Positions 34,643 to 42,818 of a stretch of 64,000 bases of DNA are shown one piece after another. A program made the translations under genes and the position numbers. Below the pieces are notes generated by a model, which saw nothing but the letters and a program-made list of their open reading frames with translations, was not told the origin of the DNA and searched no databases. Positions within the stretch are counted from its first letter, which is position 1. Each line of letters starts with the position of its first letter. This DNA is from Ramlibacter tataouinensis (lineage in GTDB: Bacteria; Pseudomonadota; Gammaproteobacteria; Burkholderiales; Burkholderiaceae_C), in assembly GCF_001580455.1 (NCBI RefSeq), contig NZ_CP010951.1:744001-808000 (forward strand). Direction: 5' to 3'.

Positions 34643-35374
34643 CTACAAGGTGAACTCCGCCAGCAAGGGCAGGTGGTCGGACATGCGCCACCAGATGCGC
34701 CCGCGCGGGATCGACACGCTCACGGGCTTGAGCCCGCGCGCATAGACGTAGTCGAGCTGGGTGAGCGGCAGGCGCGAGGGATAAGTCCACAGCCGGTCGG
34801 CCACGTGGTCGCGCAGCCCGGCGGCGTTCATCCTGGGCCGCAGCTTGCCGCCCCAGTCGTTGAAATCACCCGCCACCACCACGGGCTCGCGGCGGGGCAC
34901 CTCGCTGGCGATGTAGCGGGCGAGCTGGTCGACCTGGCGCAGCCGGCTGCCGGCGATGAGCCCGAGGTGCACCACGATCACGTGCAGGAGCCGACGGTGC
35001 GCCTGCAGCTTCACGTGCAGCAGACCGCGTTGCTCGAAGCGATGGTCGGAGATGTCCTCGTGCGCAAGCGAGACCACCGGCCAGCGCGAGAGCAAGGCGT
35101 TGCCGTGCTCGCCGTGCCGCGTGTAGGCATTGGTCTGGTAGACCGCCTCGTACCCCTGCGGCGCCAGGAACTCGTGCTGGGGCAGCTCGGGCCAGCGCGT
35201 GAAGTACTGCTCTTCGCGCCGGTGCAGCTTGCGCACCTCCTGCAGACACACGATGTCGGCGTCGAGCTGCTCCACCGCGTGGCCGATGTTGTGAATCTCG
35301 AGCCGCCGAGCCGGCCCGACACCCTGCACACCCTTGTGGATGTTGTAGGTGGCGACTCTAAAGGGGGCAGCCAT
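34643..35374 (-). CDS. Endonuclease/exonuclease/phosphatase (EEP) family protein
   Basis: 243 residues of the Mg-dependent EEP fold. VATYNIHKGV (N11) forms the first motif, DIVCLQEVR the metal glutamate, VVAGDFNDWGG the aspartate/asparagine site, LDYVYARGL and SDHLPLLAEF the catalytic end. It has no signal peptide. In proteobacteria this gene is commonly next to the ClsB gene (the ybhP-clsB arrangement in E. coli), which fits here. The start at 35374 overlaps the nudB end by 17 bp. The substrate is unknown; a lipid or phosphoester role is suggested by the neighbour. Confidence 0.87.
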   Translation of the reverse strand: MAAPFRVATYNIHKGVQGVGPARRLEIHNIGHAVEQLDADIVCLQEVRKLHRREEQYFTRWPELPQHEFLAPQGYEAVYQTNAYTRHGEHGNALLSRWPVVSLAHEDISDHRFEQRGLLHVKLQAHRRLLHVIVVHLGLIAGSRLRQVDQLARYIASEVPRREPVVVAGDFNDWGGKLRPRMNAAGLRDHVADRLWTYPSRLPLTQLDYVYARGLKPVSVSIPRGRIWWRMSDHLPLLAEFTL

Positions 35375-35819
35375 CGGCAAATTGTGGCAGCAACAGAATC
35401 GCCTCCGCGTTCGAGGGCGAGAAGCAGGCATCGGCCGCCTCGCGCCAGGGCAGCCACCGGTAGTGGGTGTGCTCGCGCGGGTTCAGCGTGACGGGGCAGT
35501 CCGGCGGCACGCACAGGCCGAACACATGTTCAGTGTTGCGCGTGATGCCCGGCGCGTAGCGATGCAGCCAGCGCGGATAGATGTCGTAGACGTTCTCCAG
35601 GCCCCAGTCGGTGAGCCGGCCGGTCGCGCAGGCGATGCCGGTCTCTTCGAACACCTCGCGCACGGCAGTCTGCTCGAACGACTCGCCTTCATGGTCCTTG
35701 GCGCCGGTCACCGACTGCCAGTAGTTGTGCGCGTCCGCCCGGTTGATGAGCAGCACATCCAACGCGGGCGTGTGGATCACGACCAAGACGGATTGGGGGA
35801 TCTTGAAAGGCCTGTCCAT
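35358..35819 (-). CDS. nudB: Dihydroneopterin triphosphate diphosphatase
   Basis: Removes pyrophosphate from dihydroneopterin triphosphate in folate synthesis, the step after FolE. The 153-residue protein has the Nudix box GAKDHEGESFEQTAVREVFEETGI, with one extra residue before the first conserved glutamate relative to the consensus. YWQSVTGAKD just before it and TEHVFGLCVPPDCPV are NudB features. It is first in the leftward nudB-EEP-cls operon; folE lies about 6 kb away. Confidence 0.9.
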   Translation of the reverse strand: MDRPFKIPQSVLVVIHTPALDVLLINRADAHNYWQSVTGAKDHEGESFEQTAVREVFEETGIACATGRLTDWGLENVYDIYPRWLHRYAPGITRNTEHVFGLCVPPDCPVTLNPREHTHYRWLPWREAADACFSPSNAEAILLLPQFADGCPL

Positions 35820-35897
35820 GAAGGGGTAAGGGCACCTCGAGGGTGCCTTTCATTCTGCCAGCAGGCCCCGTGCGAGAATCGGCGCGAAGGATTCCAA

Positions 35898-36290
35898 GTG
35901 ACCTCCGTCGATCCCGCGAACCAGCTCGCCGCGCTCATCCGGGTGCAAGTCGCCTCGCTGCGTCAGCGCCAGGCCAGCAGAACGACCGCAGGCGGGCGCC
36001 AGCCCACAAGCCTACCGGTGGATGGCGCGGGTCAGGGCGCGGACCTCGCTTCCATCGTCGCACAGCGCATCAAGGCGATTTCCGAAGACGACCCACAGCG
36101 CGAACGGAAGGCGTTTAGGCTCTTCCTCGAAACGGTGCTCCTGTCAGAACTCGGCCCGGAGATCGTCAACGACCCGTCGTTTGCTGTGATGGTCGATCAT
36201 GTTCAGCAGCAGATGGAGAGTGACCCGGACCTGGCCCAGGCTTCACTCGAAGCTGCGCGCGTGCTGCTGAAGTCGGCGGAAAGCCGCTAG
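35898..36290 (+). CDS. Uncharacterised 130-residue helical protein
   Basis: Begins at a GTG with GAAGGA upstream and runs 130 residues (MTSVDPANQLAALIRVQVAS onward). There is no signal peptide, membrane segment or cysteine. The C-terminal half (about 50-130) is a predicted helical, acidic block (FRLFLETVLLSELGPEIVNDPSFAVMV, then QQQMESDPDLAQASLEAARVLL). I recognise no family. It stands alone between divergent nudB and the sulfatase gene. The codon use is like that of its neighbours, which supports a real gene. Confidence 0.55.
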   Translation: MTSVDPANQLAALIRVQVASLRQRQASRTTAGGRQPTSLPVDGAGQGADLASIVAQRIKAISEDDPQRERKAFRLFLETVLLSELGPEIVNDPSFAVMVDHVQQQMESDPDLAQASLEAARVLLKSAESR

Positions 36291-36474
36291 CTAGCACCAA
36301 TGAGGTGCACCCTCGGGCGCGATGGACACAGCACTGCCTAAGGGCGAGGGCGAGCTTCTCACTCCCCACAACCAACTACGGCAGCACCAGCCGCTGCGGA
36401 AGGCGCGCCGCGGCCTCGCAAACTTTTCACGCCTCGCCCGTTTCGCATCCGCGCGCTGAACGACAAGCAAAAGA

Positions 36475-37791
36475 ATGAACCGGCCCAACATCATCTTCAT
36501 CGTTGCCGACGACCTCGGCTTCGCCGACCTCGGGTGCTATGGCGGACGGCCCGCGCAGTTCGGCCCGGTCTCGCCGGTGCTCGACGCCCTGGCGGCGAAC
36601 GGCCTGAAGTTCCTCCAGGGCTACGCCAATTCGCCGGTGTGTTCGCCCACGCGCTTCGCGCTGATGACCGGCCGCTACCAGTACCGCCTGCGCGGCGCCG
36701 CCGAGGAGCCGATCAACAGCAAGAGCCGCGGCAGCGCGACGCTTGGCCTGCCGCCGCAGCATCCGACGCTGCCCTCGCTGCTGAAGGAAAGCGGCTGGCG
36801 CACGGCGCTGATCGGCAAGTGGCACCTCGGATGGCCGCCGCACTTCGGTCCGCTGCGCTCGGGCTACGAGGAATTCTTCGGCCCCATGTCGGGCGGCGTC
36901 GACTACTTCACCCATTGCGACTGGACCGGGTCGCATGACCTCTGGTGCGGCGATGGGGAGCACCGCGAAGAAGGCTACCTGACGGACCTGATCTCGCGCC
37001 GCGCCGTCGACTACATCGACCGTGTCGCGGCCTGCCCCGACCCCTTCTTCCTGAGCCTGCACTACACGGCGCCGCACTGGCCCTGGGAAGCGCGAACGGA
37101 CCGCTCAGTTGCCGGCGAGGTGAAGGACAACCTGTTCCACCTGCACGGCGGCAACATCGAGACCTACCGCCGGATGATCCATCACATGGACGAAGGCATC
37201 GGCTGGGTGATGGACGCGCTGCGGCGCCACGGCATCGACCGCCGGACCCTGGTGGTGTTCACCAGCGACAACGGCGGCGAGCGCTTTTCGGACAACTGGC
37301 CGCTGGTGGGCGGCAAGATGGACCTGACCGAAGGCGGCATCCGCGTGCCCTGGATCGCGCACTGGCCGGAGGTGATCGCGCCCGGCTGCGTGACCGGCCA
37401 GCAATGCATGACCATGGACTGGTCCGCCACCATGCTCGACGCCGCGGGCGTGACCCCGCATCCGGCCTGGCCGCTCGACGGCGTGTCGCTGCTTCCCGTG
37501 CTGCGCGAGCCGGCACGCAGCTTCCGGCGGGTGCTGCACTGGCGCATGAACCACCGGGGGCAGCGCGCGCTGCGCGACGGCGACTGGAAATACCTGCGGG
37601 TGGACGGGCACGACTACCTGTTCGACCTGGCGGCCGACGAGCGCGAACGCGCCAACCTGGCCGCGCGCCAGAGCGCACGTCTGGCCGACATGCGCGAAGC
37701 CTGGGAGGCTTGGAACGCGACGATGCCTCCCGTTCCCGGCGATGCGACCATCAGCCTGGGCTACGGTGCGAAGGACATGCCGCAGAGGTGA
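36475..37791 (+). CDS. Sulfatase, formylglycine type, without signal peptide
   Basis: Hydrolyses sulfate esters, with a formylglycine made from cysteine. The 438-residue protein begins NIIFIVADDLGFADLGCYG (metal aspartates 12 and 13) and has the modification motif CSPTR (56-60) within SPVCSPTRFALMTGRY. GKWHLG, VFTSDNGGERF and the C-terminal DGDWKYLRVDGHDYLFDL complete the arylsulfatase pattern. No signal peptide is seen, so it should act in the cytoplasm on imported esters. The TGA overlaps the start of a SulP transporter. The substrate is unknown, and no formylglycine-generating enzyme is in view. Confidence 0.88.
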   Translation: MNRPNIIFIVADDLGFADLGCYGGRPAQFGPVSPVLDALAANGLKFLQGYANSPVCSPTRFALMTGRYQYRLRGAAEEPINSKSRGSATLGLPPQHPTLPSLLKESGWRTALIGKWHLGWPPHFGPLRSGYEEFFGPMSGGVDYFTHCDWTGSHDLWCGDGEHREEGYLTDLISRRAVDYIDRVAACPDPFFLSLHYTAPHWPWEARTDRSVAGEVKDNLFHLHGGNIETYRRMIHHMDEGIGWVMDALRRHGIDRRTLVVFTSDNGGERFSDNWPLVGGKMDLTEGGIRVPWIAHWPEVIAPGCVTGQQCMTMDWSATMLDAAGVTPHPAWPLDGVSLLPVLREPARSFRRVLHWRMNHRGQRALRDGDWKYLRVDGHDYLFDLAADERERANLAARQSARLADMREAWEAWNATMPPVPGDATISLGYGAKDMPQR

Positions 37792-39476
37792 TGAGCGATC
37801 GGCCGGCCGCACGGCATACTTGGCCGATGACCCGAATTTCGCAATGGCTGCCCTTTCTGGCCTGGCCACGTCCCGGCCTGCCGCTGCTGCGCGGCGAAGC
37901 CATCGCGGCGCTGACCATCGTGCTGGTCATGATTCCGCAGTCGGTGGCCTACGCCAGCCTGGCCGGCATGCCGCTGGTCGCGGGCCTGTATGCGAGCTTT
38001 CTTCCGGCCCTGGCGGCGGTGATGTTCTCCGCGTCCACCCGTTTGTCGGTGGGTCCTTCGGCCCTCACCAGCGTGCTGGTCGGCGCTTCGCTCATGGGCA
38101 TGGCGCCACCCGGCTCCGACGAATGGGTGGCCCTGGCCGTGTGGCTGGCGCTGCTGTCGGGCGGCCTGCAACTCGCGCTGGGGGCGGGCGGCGCGGCCTG
38201 GGTACTCAACCTGGTGAGTTCGCCCGTGCTGGCCGGCTTCAGCCAGGCCGCGGCGCTGCTGATCATCGCTTCGCAGATTCCCGCTTTGCTGGGACTGAAA
38301 GGCGGGCTGACCAGCCTGCTCGGCCAACCGGAGTTCGACACCGTGGCCCTCGCCTTCGGCGTGCTGAGCCTGCTGCTGTTCGTGCTGGGCAAGCGTTTCG
38401 CGCCCCGCATGCCGATGGTGCTGCTGGTGCTCGCGGCCAGCGCGGCGCTGGCCAGCTGGACGGGCTACTCCGGCTACGGCGCGGTCATCGGCGCCCTGCC
38501 CGCCGGCCTGCCTTCGTTCTACGTTCCCGGCCTGCTGTCGTGGGACAGCTTCCAGAAACTGATGGTGCCGGCCCTGGTGATCGCGCTGGTGAGTTCGCTG
38601 GAGATGGCTTCCAGCGCCAAGATCGAGAGCCAGCATGAGGGCAAGCGCTGGAACGCCAGCCAGGACCTGGTGGGTCAAGGCATGGGCAAGATCGTCTCCG
38701 CCTTCTGCGCCAGCTTCCCGACGTCGACCTCCTTCTCGCGCTCGGCGATCACCCTGTACTCGGGCGCCAAGACCGGCTGGGCCACTGTCGCCGTGACGGT
38801 TTTCATGCTGGTGGTGCTGCTTTTCTTCACGCCGGCGCTGCAGCACGTGCCGCGGGCGGTGCTGGCCGCGGTGGTGGTGGCCGCGGTGTCGGGCCTGATC
38901 CGCCCGGACACCCTGCCGCGCCTGTGGCGCATCGACCGGGTCGAAGCCCTCACGGGACTGGTGACCTTCGCCCTCACCCTGTACTTTTCGCCCCGAATCT
39001 ACTGGGGGGTGCTGGCCGGCGTGCTCATGGGGCTGGCGCATTTCCTGTACCTGCGGCTGCACCCCCGCATCATCGAAGTGGGAGTGCATCCCGACGGCAG
39101 CATGCGCGACCGGCACCTGTGGAAACTGCCGCCCCTGAGCCAGCAGGTCTATGCGCTGCGCATGGACGGCGCGCTCGATTTCGCCTCCGCCAGCGCGTTC
39201 GAGCGCGCTTTGGTCGAACACCTCGCGGCGCATCCCGACACGCGCGACGTGGTGCTGTTCGCGCAACCCATCAACCGGGTCGATGCCACCGGGGTCGAGG
39301 TGTTCATGCAACTGCGCGCCATGCTGGCCGCGCGCGGCATCGCGCTGCATATCAGCGGCATCAAGCTGCCGGTGGAACAGGTACTGGAACGCGCCGGCGC
39401 GCTGGAACCCGGGCCCTTGCTGCACATGTATCGCACCGACGCGGACGCGCTGCATGCGCTGGAATCAACTACCTGA
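37791..39476 (+). CDS. SulP-family anion transporter with STAS domain
   Basis: 561 residues with 10-12 hydrophobic segments (AIAALTIVLVMIPQSVAYASLAGMPLVAGLYASFLPA is the SulP signature region; SFPTSTSFSRSAITLYSGAKT is a second). A cytoplasmic STAS domain spans about 450-555 (VYALRMDGALDFASASAFERAL). The start at 37791 overlaps the sulfatase stop; an ATG at 37827 (MTRISQWLPF) is a plausible alternative nearer the conserved region. Sulfate, bicarbonate and dicarboxylates are all known SulP substrates. The coupling to a sulfatase suggests movement of sulfate or a sulfate ester. Confidence 0.9.
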   Translation: MSDRPAARHTWPMTRISQWLPFLAWPRPGLPLLRGEAIAALTIVLVMIPQSVAYASLAGMPLVAGLYASFLPALAAVMFSASTRLSVGPSALTSVLVGASLMGMAPPGSDEWVALAVWLALLSGGLQLALGAGGAAWVLNLVSSPVLAGFSQAAALLIIASQIPALLGLKGGLTSLLGQPEFDTVALAFGVLSLLLFVLGKRFAPRMPMVLLVLAASAALASWTGYSGYGAVIGALPAGLPSFYVPGLLSWDSFQKLMVPALVIALVSSLEMASSAKIESQHEGKRWNASQDLVGQGMGKIVSAFCASFPTSTSFSRSAITLYSGAKTGWATVAVTVFMLVVLLFFTPALQHVPRAVLAAVVVAAVSGLIRPDTLPRLWRIDRVEALTGLVTFALTLYFSPRIYWGVLAGVLMGLAHFLYLRLHPRIIEVGVHPDGSMRDRHLWKLPPLSQQVYALRMDGALDFASASAFERALVEHLAAHPDTRDVVLFAQPINRVDATGVEVFMQLRAMLAARGIALHISGIKLPVEQVLERAGALEPGPLLHMYRTDADALHALESTT

Positions 39477-40017
39477 AGCGCCGGCTCCCCAGGTAACTGA
39501 GCTTCAATGCGGCGAGGGAACTCACCGCCAATGCCGCAAGCGGGTGCACGTCCATCCCATTGAACGGGAGCGCCACCAGGGCTGCATACACGATGAAGTT
39601 CAGGGCAGCCCCCGGCCCGCTCGCGCCAACGTAGCGCAGCAGGTTGGGCGCGGCCGGCGGGTGCGGCGGCAAGCTGAGACCGCGGTTGACCAACCAGGTC
39701 GTCATGGTGGCGGCGGGCAGCGCGATGCCGCGGGCGGCCACGGCACCCAGGTCCAGTGAGACCATCAGCACGCCGGCATCGACAAGAAAGCTCAGGGTGC
39801 CCAGGATGCCGAAGCGCAGCACGGCGGCTGGCTCGAGGACGGCATCGCTTTCTGCGGCTTCAAAGTCGAGTCCGGCCCAGGCGACGCGAACCGCATGGCC
39901 CGCCACGCCGAGACGCGCCCAGACAGGCACAGCGGCATGCACGGGAACGGCGGCCCCGAACTGGAATGCACGAGGCGGTACGTCATGTGCTTCGTGGGAT
40001 GAAAATTCATCAGCCAT
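39469..40017 (-). CDS. GtrA-like membrane protein with N-terminal extension
   Basis: 182 residues. The GtrA domain spans about 65-182, with four hydrophobic segments (FGILGTLSFLVDAGVLMVSL, ALPAATMTTWLVNRGLSL, NLLRYVGASGPGAALNFIVYAALV, LAALAVSSLAALKLSYLGSRRF). GtrA proteins are thought to help move lipid-linked sugars. The first 65 residues are soluble and not part of the family; an in-frame ATG at 40065 would lengthen them further. The end overlaps the convergent SulP gene by 8 bp. A set of CGTAA repeats lies upstream. Confidence 0.7.
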   Translation of the reverse strand: MADEFSSHEAHDVPPRAFQFGAAVPVHAAVPVWARLGVAGHAVRVAWAGLDFEAAESDAVLEPAAVLRFGILGTLSFLVDAGVLMVSLDLGAVAARGIALPAATMTTWLVNRGLSLPPHPPAAPNLLRYVGASGPGAALNFIVYAALVALPFNGMDVHPLAALAVSSLAALKLSYLGSRRFR

Positions 40018-40080
40018 GCGCGCTCTTCCGTTACGGGGCGTGAGACCTGTGTCTTGCAGAGCCATGCTAGGCCGACCGTG

Positions 40081-40117
40081 CGTAAGCATGCGTAACGGAT
40101 ATCGTAAACACGCGTAA
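40081..40117. promoter_or_regulatory. Four CGTAA repeats spaced about one helical turn
   Basis: CGTAA occurs at 40081, 40091, 40103 and 40113, spacings 10, 12 and 10 bp, upstream of the leftward GtrA gene. Direct repeats with helical spacing are typical of response-regulator binding sites, but no regulator is identified. Confidence 0.4.
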
Positions 40118-40147
40118 CTGCCACGCAGGGAGCTGCCTGCCGCGTGC

Positions 40148-40972
40148 TCAGCAGGAAACGATCCATCCCTCCAGGGCATCGACCTCATCCGGCAACCCGT
40201 AGCGCGGCGGCCCCTGTTGCAGGGCCCAGGCCGCCTGCACCAGGCACAGCAAGGCATCGAGCGCGTCGCCGGTGGCGTCCTCCAGCAGCACGGCGCGCAG
40301 CTCGCGCCTGAGCACGGCACGCAGGCCCAGGCGCGTCTGTCCTTGCTCCAGCTGCGCCAGCAGCTCGACCCGGGCCGCGCGACGATCGGGCGTCTGCTTG
40401 CCTTTGTCATCGCTCTTGTAGCTGCGCCGCCCGATGAGCTCGCGCGCCAGCAAGCCGGGATAGGCTTCGAGCGCGACCCGGCTGGGGTCGCCTGCGTGCA
40501 GCCCCGGCAGGTGCACGCCCGCCTCCAGCAGCAGCGGCACCGCCGCATGCAGCATGTACGCCACCGGCGGGTTGACCCATTTCATGGAGGGACTCGAGCC
40601 GGCGCGCTTGTCGAAGGCGCGATGGGCGAACTTGGCGCCGGCCGGACGGGCGCTGCAAAACGCGGCGAAGGTGTCGCGGATCTGCGCGCGACTGAGTTGC
40701 CCATAGTGGACCATGCAGGCATGCCACTCGGCGGGCCAACCCAGATGCTCGACCAGCGCGCGCGGCAGGCCGAAGGGAACATCGAAGCCGCCGACCCAGG
40801 CCTGCGGCTGCTTCAACCACTGGGCGAAGTCTGCGAGCGAATCCAGCCGCTCCAATCGGTCCAGACGCACGCCGTCGCCAGACAGCATGCCGTGCGCGAT
40901 GACGATGGGTTTGCGGCGGCTGGGCGCGCTGGAAAAATCGCAGCCCACGAGCGCGGGCAGCGCGGCCGTCAC
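40148..40972 (-). CDS. DUF429-family protein
   Basis: 274 residues starting at a GTG overlapping the preceding thioesterase stop (GTGA). VGCDFSSAPS near the start and GFDVPFGLPRALVEHLGW resemble the RNase-H-like acidic motifs of the DUF429 family of predicted nucleases. The C-terminal half has EAYPGLLAREL and DALDALLCLVQAAWAL, also in keeping. The function of the family is not established. There is no signal peptide. It is in a leftward series with the thioesterase and BLUF genes. Confidence 0.7.
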   Translation of the reverse strand: MTAALPALVGCDFSSAPSRRKPIVIAHGMLSGDGVRLDRLERLDSLADFAQWLKQPQAWVGGFDVPFGLPRALVEHLGWPAEWHACMVHYGQLSRAQIRDTFAAFCSARPAGAKFAHRAFDKRAGSSPSMKWVNPPVAYMLHAAVPLLLEAGVHLPGLHAGDPSRVALEAYPGLLARELIGRRSYKSDDKGKQTPDRRAARVELLAQLEQGQTRLGLRAVLRRELRAVLLEDATGDALDALLCLVQAAWALQQGPPRYGLPDEVDALEGWIVSC

Positions 40973-41394
40973 GCCGGCGCTGCGCCCAGGGCCGCGCGCA
41001 GCTCCTGCGGGATCGCTTCGCTGCGCAGCGCGCTGCCGGGCCCGGCTTCGTAGCGGCACCAGACGCGCGCCTCGGTGCCGCGGGCCAGCACGCGCCCGTC
41101 GCTCAGGATGAACTCGTGGCTGACGGTGAACGAACTGCGGCCCCAGCGGGAAACCTGCGAGCGCACCTCGCATTCGTCGCCGAACACCGGCGAGCTCAGG
41201 AAGGCGCAGTTCGAATCGACCAGCGGAATGGTGAAATGCTCGGCCCGCATGCGCGCCGGCGGAAAGCCGGCGCCCGCCACCATGGCCCAGGTTGCCGCGT
41301 CCATCCAGCGGTAATAGGTGGGATAGAAGATGATGCCGGCCGGATCGCAGTCACCCCAGGTGACCGTGCGCGCGAGCCGTGCGAGCACTGTCAT
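40969..41394 (-). CDS. Acyl-CoA thioesterase, hot-dog (4HBT) family
   Basis: 141 residues with the 4HBT pattern: RTVTWGDCDPAGIIFYPTYYRWMDAA supplies the active-site aspartate (in DCDPAGIIFYP) and the central helix, then FGDECEVRSQVSRWGRSSFTVSHEF. This DPAGIxFYP form is typical of YbgC and 4-hydroxybenzoyl-CoA thioesterase. It overlaps the DUF429 gene and follows the BLUF gene by 12 bp. The substrate is unknown; it is a different subgroup from the thioesterase at 32971. Confidence 0.88.
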   Translation of the reverse strand: MTVLARLARTVTWGDCDPAGIIFYPTYYRWMDAATWAMVAGAGFPPARMRAEHFTIPLVDSNCAFLSSPVFGDECEVRSQVSRWGRSSFTVSHEFILSDGRVLARGTEARVWCRYEAGPGSALRSEAIPQELRAALGAAPA

Positions 41395-41406
41395 TCGAAC
41401 GCGCCG

Positions 41407-41832
41407 CTAGCCGGCGCGGCCGCAGATCGCGGCGGTGGCCATCAGGTCTTCGAGCAGCGCAAGAGAGACCTTGCCCGACACCGCGTAGGGGTCCAGCGTC
41501 GGCGTCTCGGAATACTTCAGCAGGGTCGTGTGATTGACCTTGGAGATGTTGACCTGCCCCATGCTCCAGTCGCCGAAGCGGCGCTCCAGGATTTCCTCGA
41601 AATGCAGCAGCGACACGTCCTTGTGGCGCGGATCGTTCAGGATCGTGCCGAACAGCTCGCTCACCGGGATGCGGCCGCCTTCGATGGCCTGCAGGAAGAT
41701 GCCCGCGCCGTAGCACAGGATGCCGGTGATGCCACTGGACGGGTTGTGCTGGCGCGCCTGCGCCAGGATCGAATCGATGGCGTCGGGGCTGGTATCCACC
41801 GCCCGGCTGCAGTAGAGGAGGCGTACCAGCAT
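41407..41832 (-). CDS. BLUF-domain blue-light photoreceptor
   Basis: A stand-alone BLUF protein of 141 residues that should bind FAD and sense blue light. The photochemically essential residues are all present: Y7 in LLYCSRA, N30 in HNPSSGITGILCY and Q48 in IFLQAIEGG, with spacing like that of short cyanobacterial BLUF proteins. DWSMG supplies the usual tryptophan. No output domain is attached, so it must signal through a partner. A GGAGG six bases before the ATG is contributed by a GC-rich intergenic repeat. Confidence 0.9.
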   Translation of the reverse strand: MLVRLLYCSRAVDTSPDAIDSILAQARQHNPSSGITGILCYGAGIFLQAIEGGRIPVSELFGTILNDPRHKDVSLLHFEEILERRFGDWSMGQVNISKVNHTTLLKYSETPTLDPYAVSGKVSLALLEDLMATAAICGRAG

Positions 41833-41839
41833 TTCAGCC

Positions 41840-41915
41840 TCCGCCGAGCCGCCTCAAGGAGGCTGACGCCCCCCCGGGGGGCAGCGAGTACACGAAGTGA
41901 CGAGCGTCGGGGCGC
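41840..41915. repeat. Comamonadaceae-type GC-rich intergenic repeat
   Basis: Contains the hairpin GCCTC-AAG-GAGGC (41850-41862), the palindrome GCCCCCCCGGGGGGC (41868-41882), and the tail CACGAAGTGACGAGCG. From memory, closely similar elements occur many times between genes in Variovorax and relatives. It separates folE from the BLUF gene and supplies the BLUF ribosome site. Confidence 0.6.
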
Positions 41916-41921
41916 ATCGTT

Positions 41922-42641
41922 CTAGCCCTTGTCGGGAATCAGGGAAAGGAACTCGCGACGCAGCGCTTCGTTCTTCAGGAACACCCCGCGCATCACCGAA
42001 TTGATCATCTTGCTGGAGAGGTCCTTCACGCCGCGCCAGGCCATGCAGTAGTGGCTGGCCTCCATGACCACCGCCAGCCCGTCGGGCTGCGTTCTCTCCA
42101 TGATCAGGTCGGCCAGCTGCACCACCGCTTCTTCCTGGATCTGAGGCCGGCCCATCACCCATTCGGCCAGCCGCGCGTACTTGGACAGGCCGATCACATT
42201 GGTGTGCTCGTTGGGCATGATGCCGATCCACAGCTTGCCGATCACCGGGCAGAAGTGGTGGCTGCAGGCGCTGCGCACCGTGATCGGGCCAACGATCATC
42301 AGCTCGTTCAGGCGCTCGGCGTTGGGAAACTCGGTGATCGACGGCTGCTTGGCATAGCGGCCCCGGAACACCTCGTTGATGTACATCTTGGCGATGCGCC
42401 GGGCGGTGTCGTTGGTGTTGTGGTCGCCCTGCGTATCAATGACCATGCTGTCGAGCACGCCCTGCATCTTGGCTTCGACCTCATCGAGCATCAGTTCGAG
42501 CTCGCCGGGTTCGATGAAGGCGGCGATGTTGTCGTTGGAATGGAAGCGCTTGCGGGCGGCCAGGATCCGCTCGCGGATCTTCACCGACACGGGCGTGCCC
42601 TCGTCGGTGTCCAGCTTGGGATGAGTCTCTTGCGCTTTCAT
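41922..42641 (-). CDS. folE: GTP cyclohydrolase I
   Basis: Converts GTP to dihydroneopterin triphosphate, the first step of folate synthesis. The 239-residue protein contains the zinc and active-site block SACSHHFCPVIGKLWIGIMP and the segments GLSKYARLAEWVMGRPQIQE and RTQPDGLAVVMEASHYCMAWRGVKD, diagnostic of the type I enzyme. The start is uncertain: ATG codons occur at 42641 (MKAQETHPKLD) and 42647, and no strong ribosome site is visible. The N-terminal extension relative to E. coli FolE is common in betaproteobacteria. Confidence 0.94.
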   Translation of the reverse strand: MKAQETHPKLDTDEGTPVSVKIRERILAARKRFHSNDNIAAFIEPGELELMLDEVEAKMQGVLDSMVIDTQGDHNTNDTARRIAKMYINEVFRGRYAKQPSITEFPNAERLNELMIVGPITVRSACSHHFCPVIGKLWIGIMPNEHTNVIGLSKYARLAEWVMGRPQIQEEAVVQLADLIMERTQPDGLAVVMEASHYCMAWRGVKDLSSKMINSVMRGVFLKNEALRREFLSLIPDKG

Positions 42642-42683
42642 GAGCATGGGAAATGGTAACACCGCGGCCTTTTCCCGCCCTTT

Positions 42684-42704
42684 GTGGGGGCGACATGCCC
42701 CCAC
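42684..42704. other. GC-rich hairpin upstream of folE
   Basis: GTGGGGGC (42684-42691) pairs with GCCCCCAC (42697-42704) around a 5-nt loop. There is no T tract on either strand, so it is more likely a transcript-processing or stability element than a classical terminator. Confidence 0.4.
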
Positions 42705-42818
42705 GGGTCAGTAGCAGCCTTCGGCCCATTGGACGATGAGGGGACTTGCGCCACGACGCAAGCCTAATTGTTGAGTTCCAGGCCCCTGCGCGAGCGGCCG
42801 TCCCGTCCTCGCCGCGGG

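Noticed and set aside
35826..35848. Hairpin GGCACC/GGTGCC upstream of nudB as a terminator
   Set aside because: The T tract is short, it faces away from any gene that would need it, and it lies in the nudB leader. Could be a leader structure, but support is thin.
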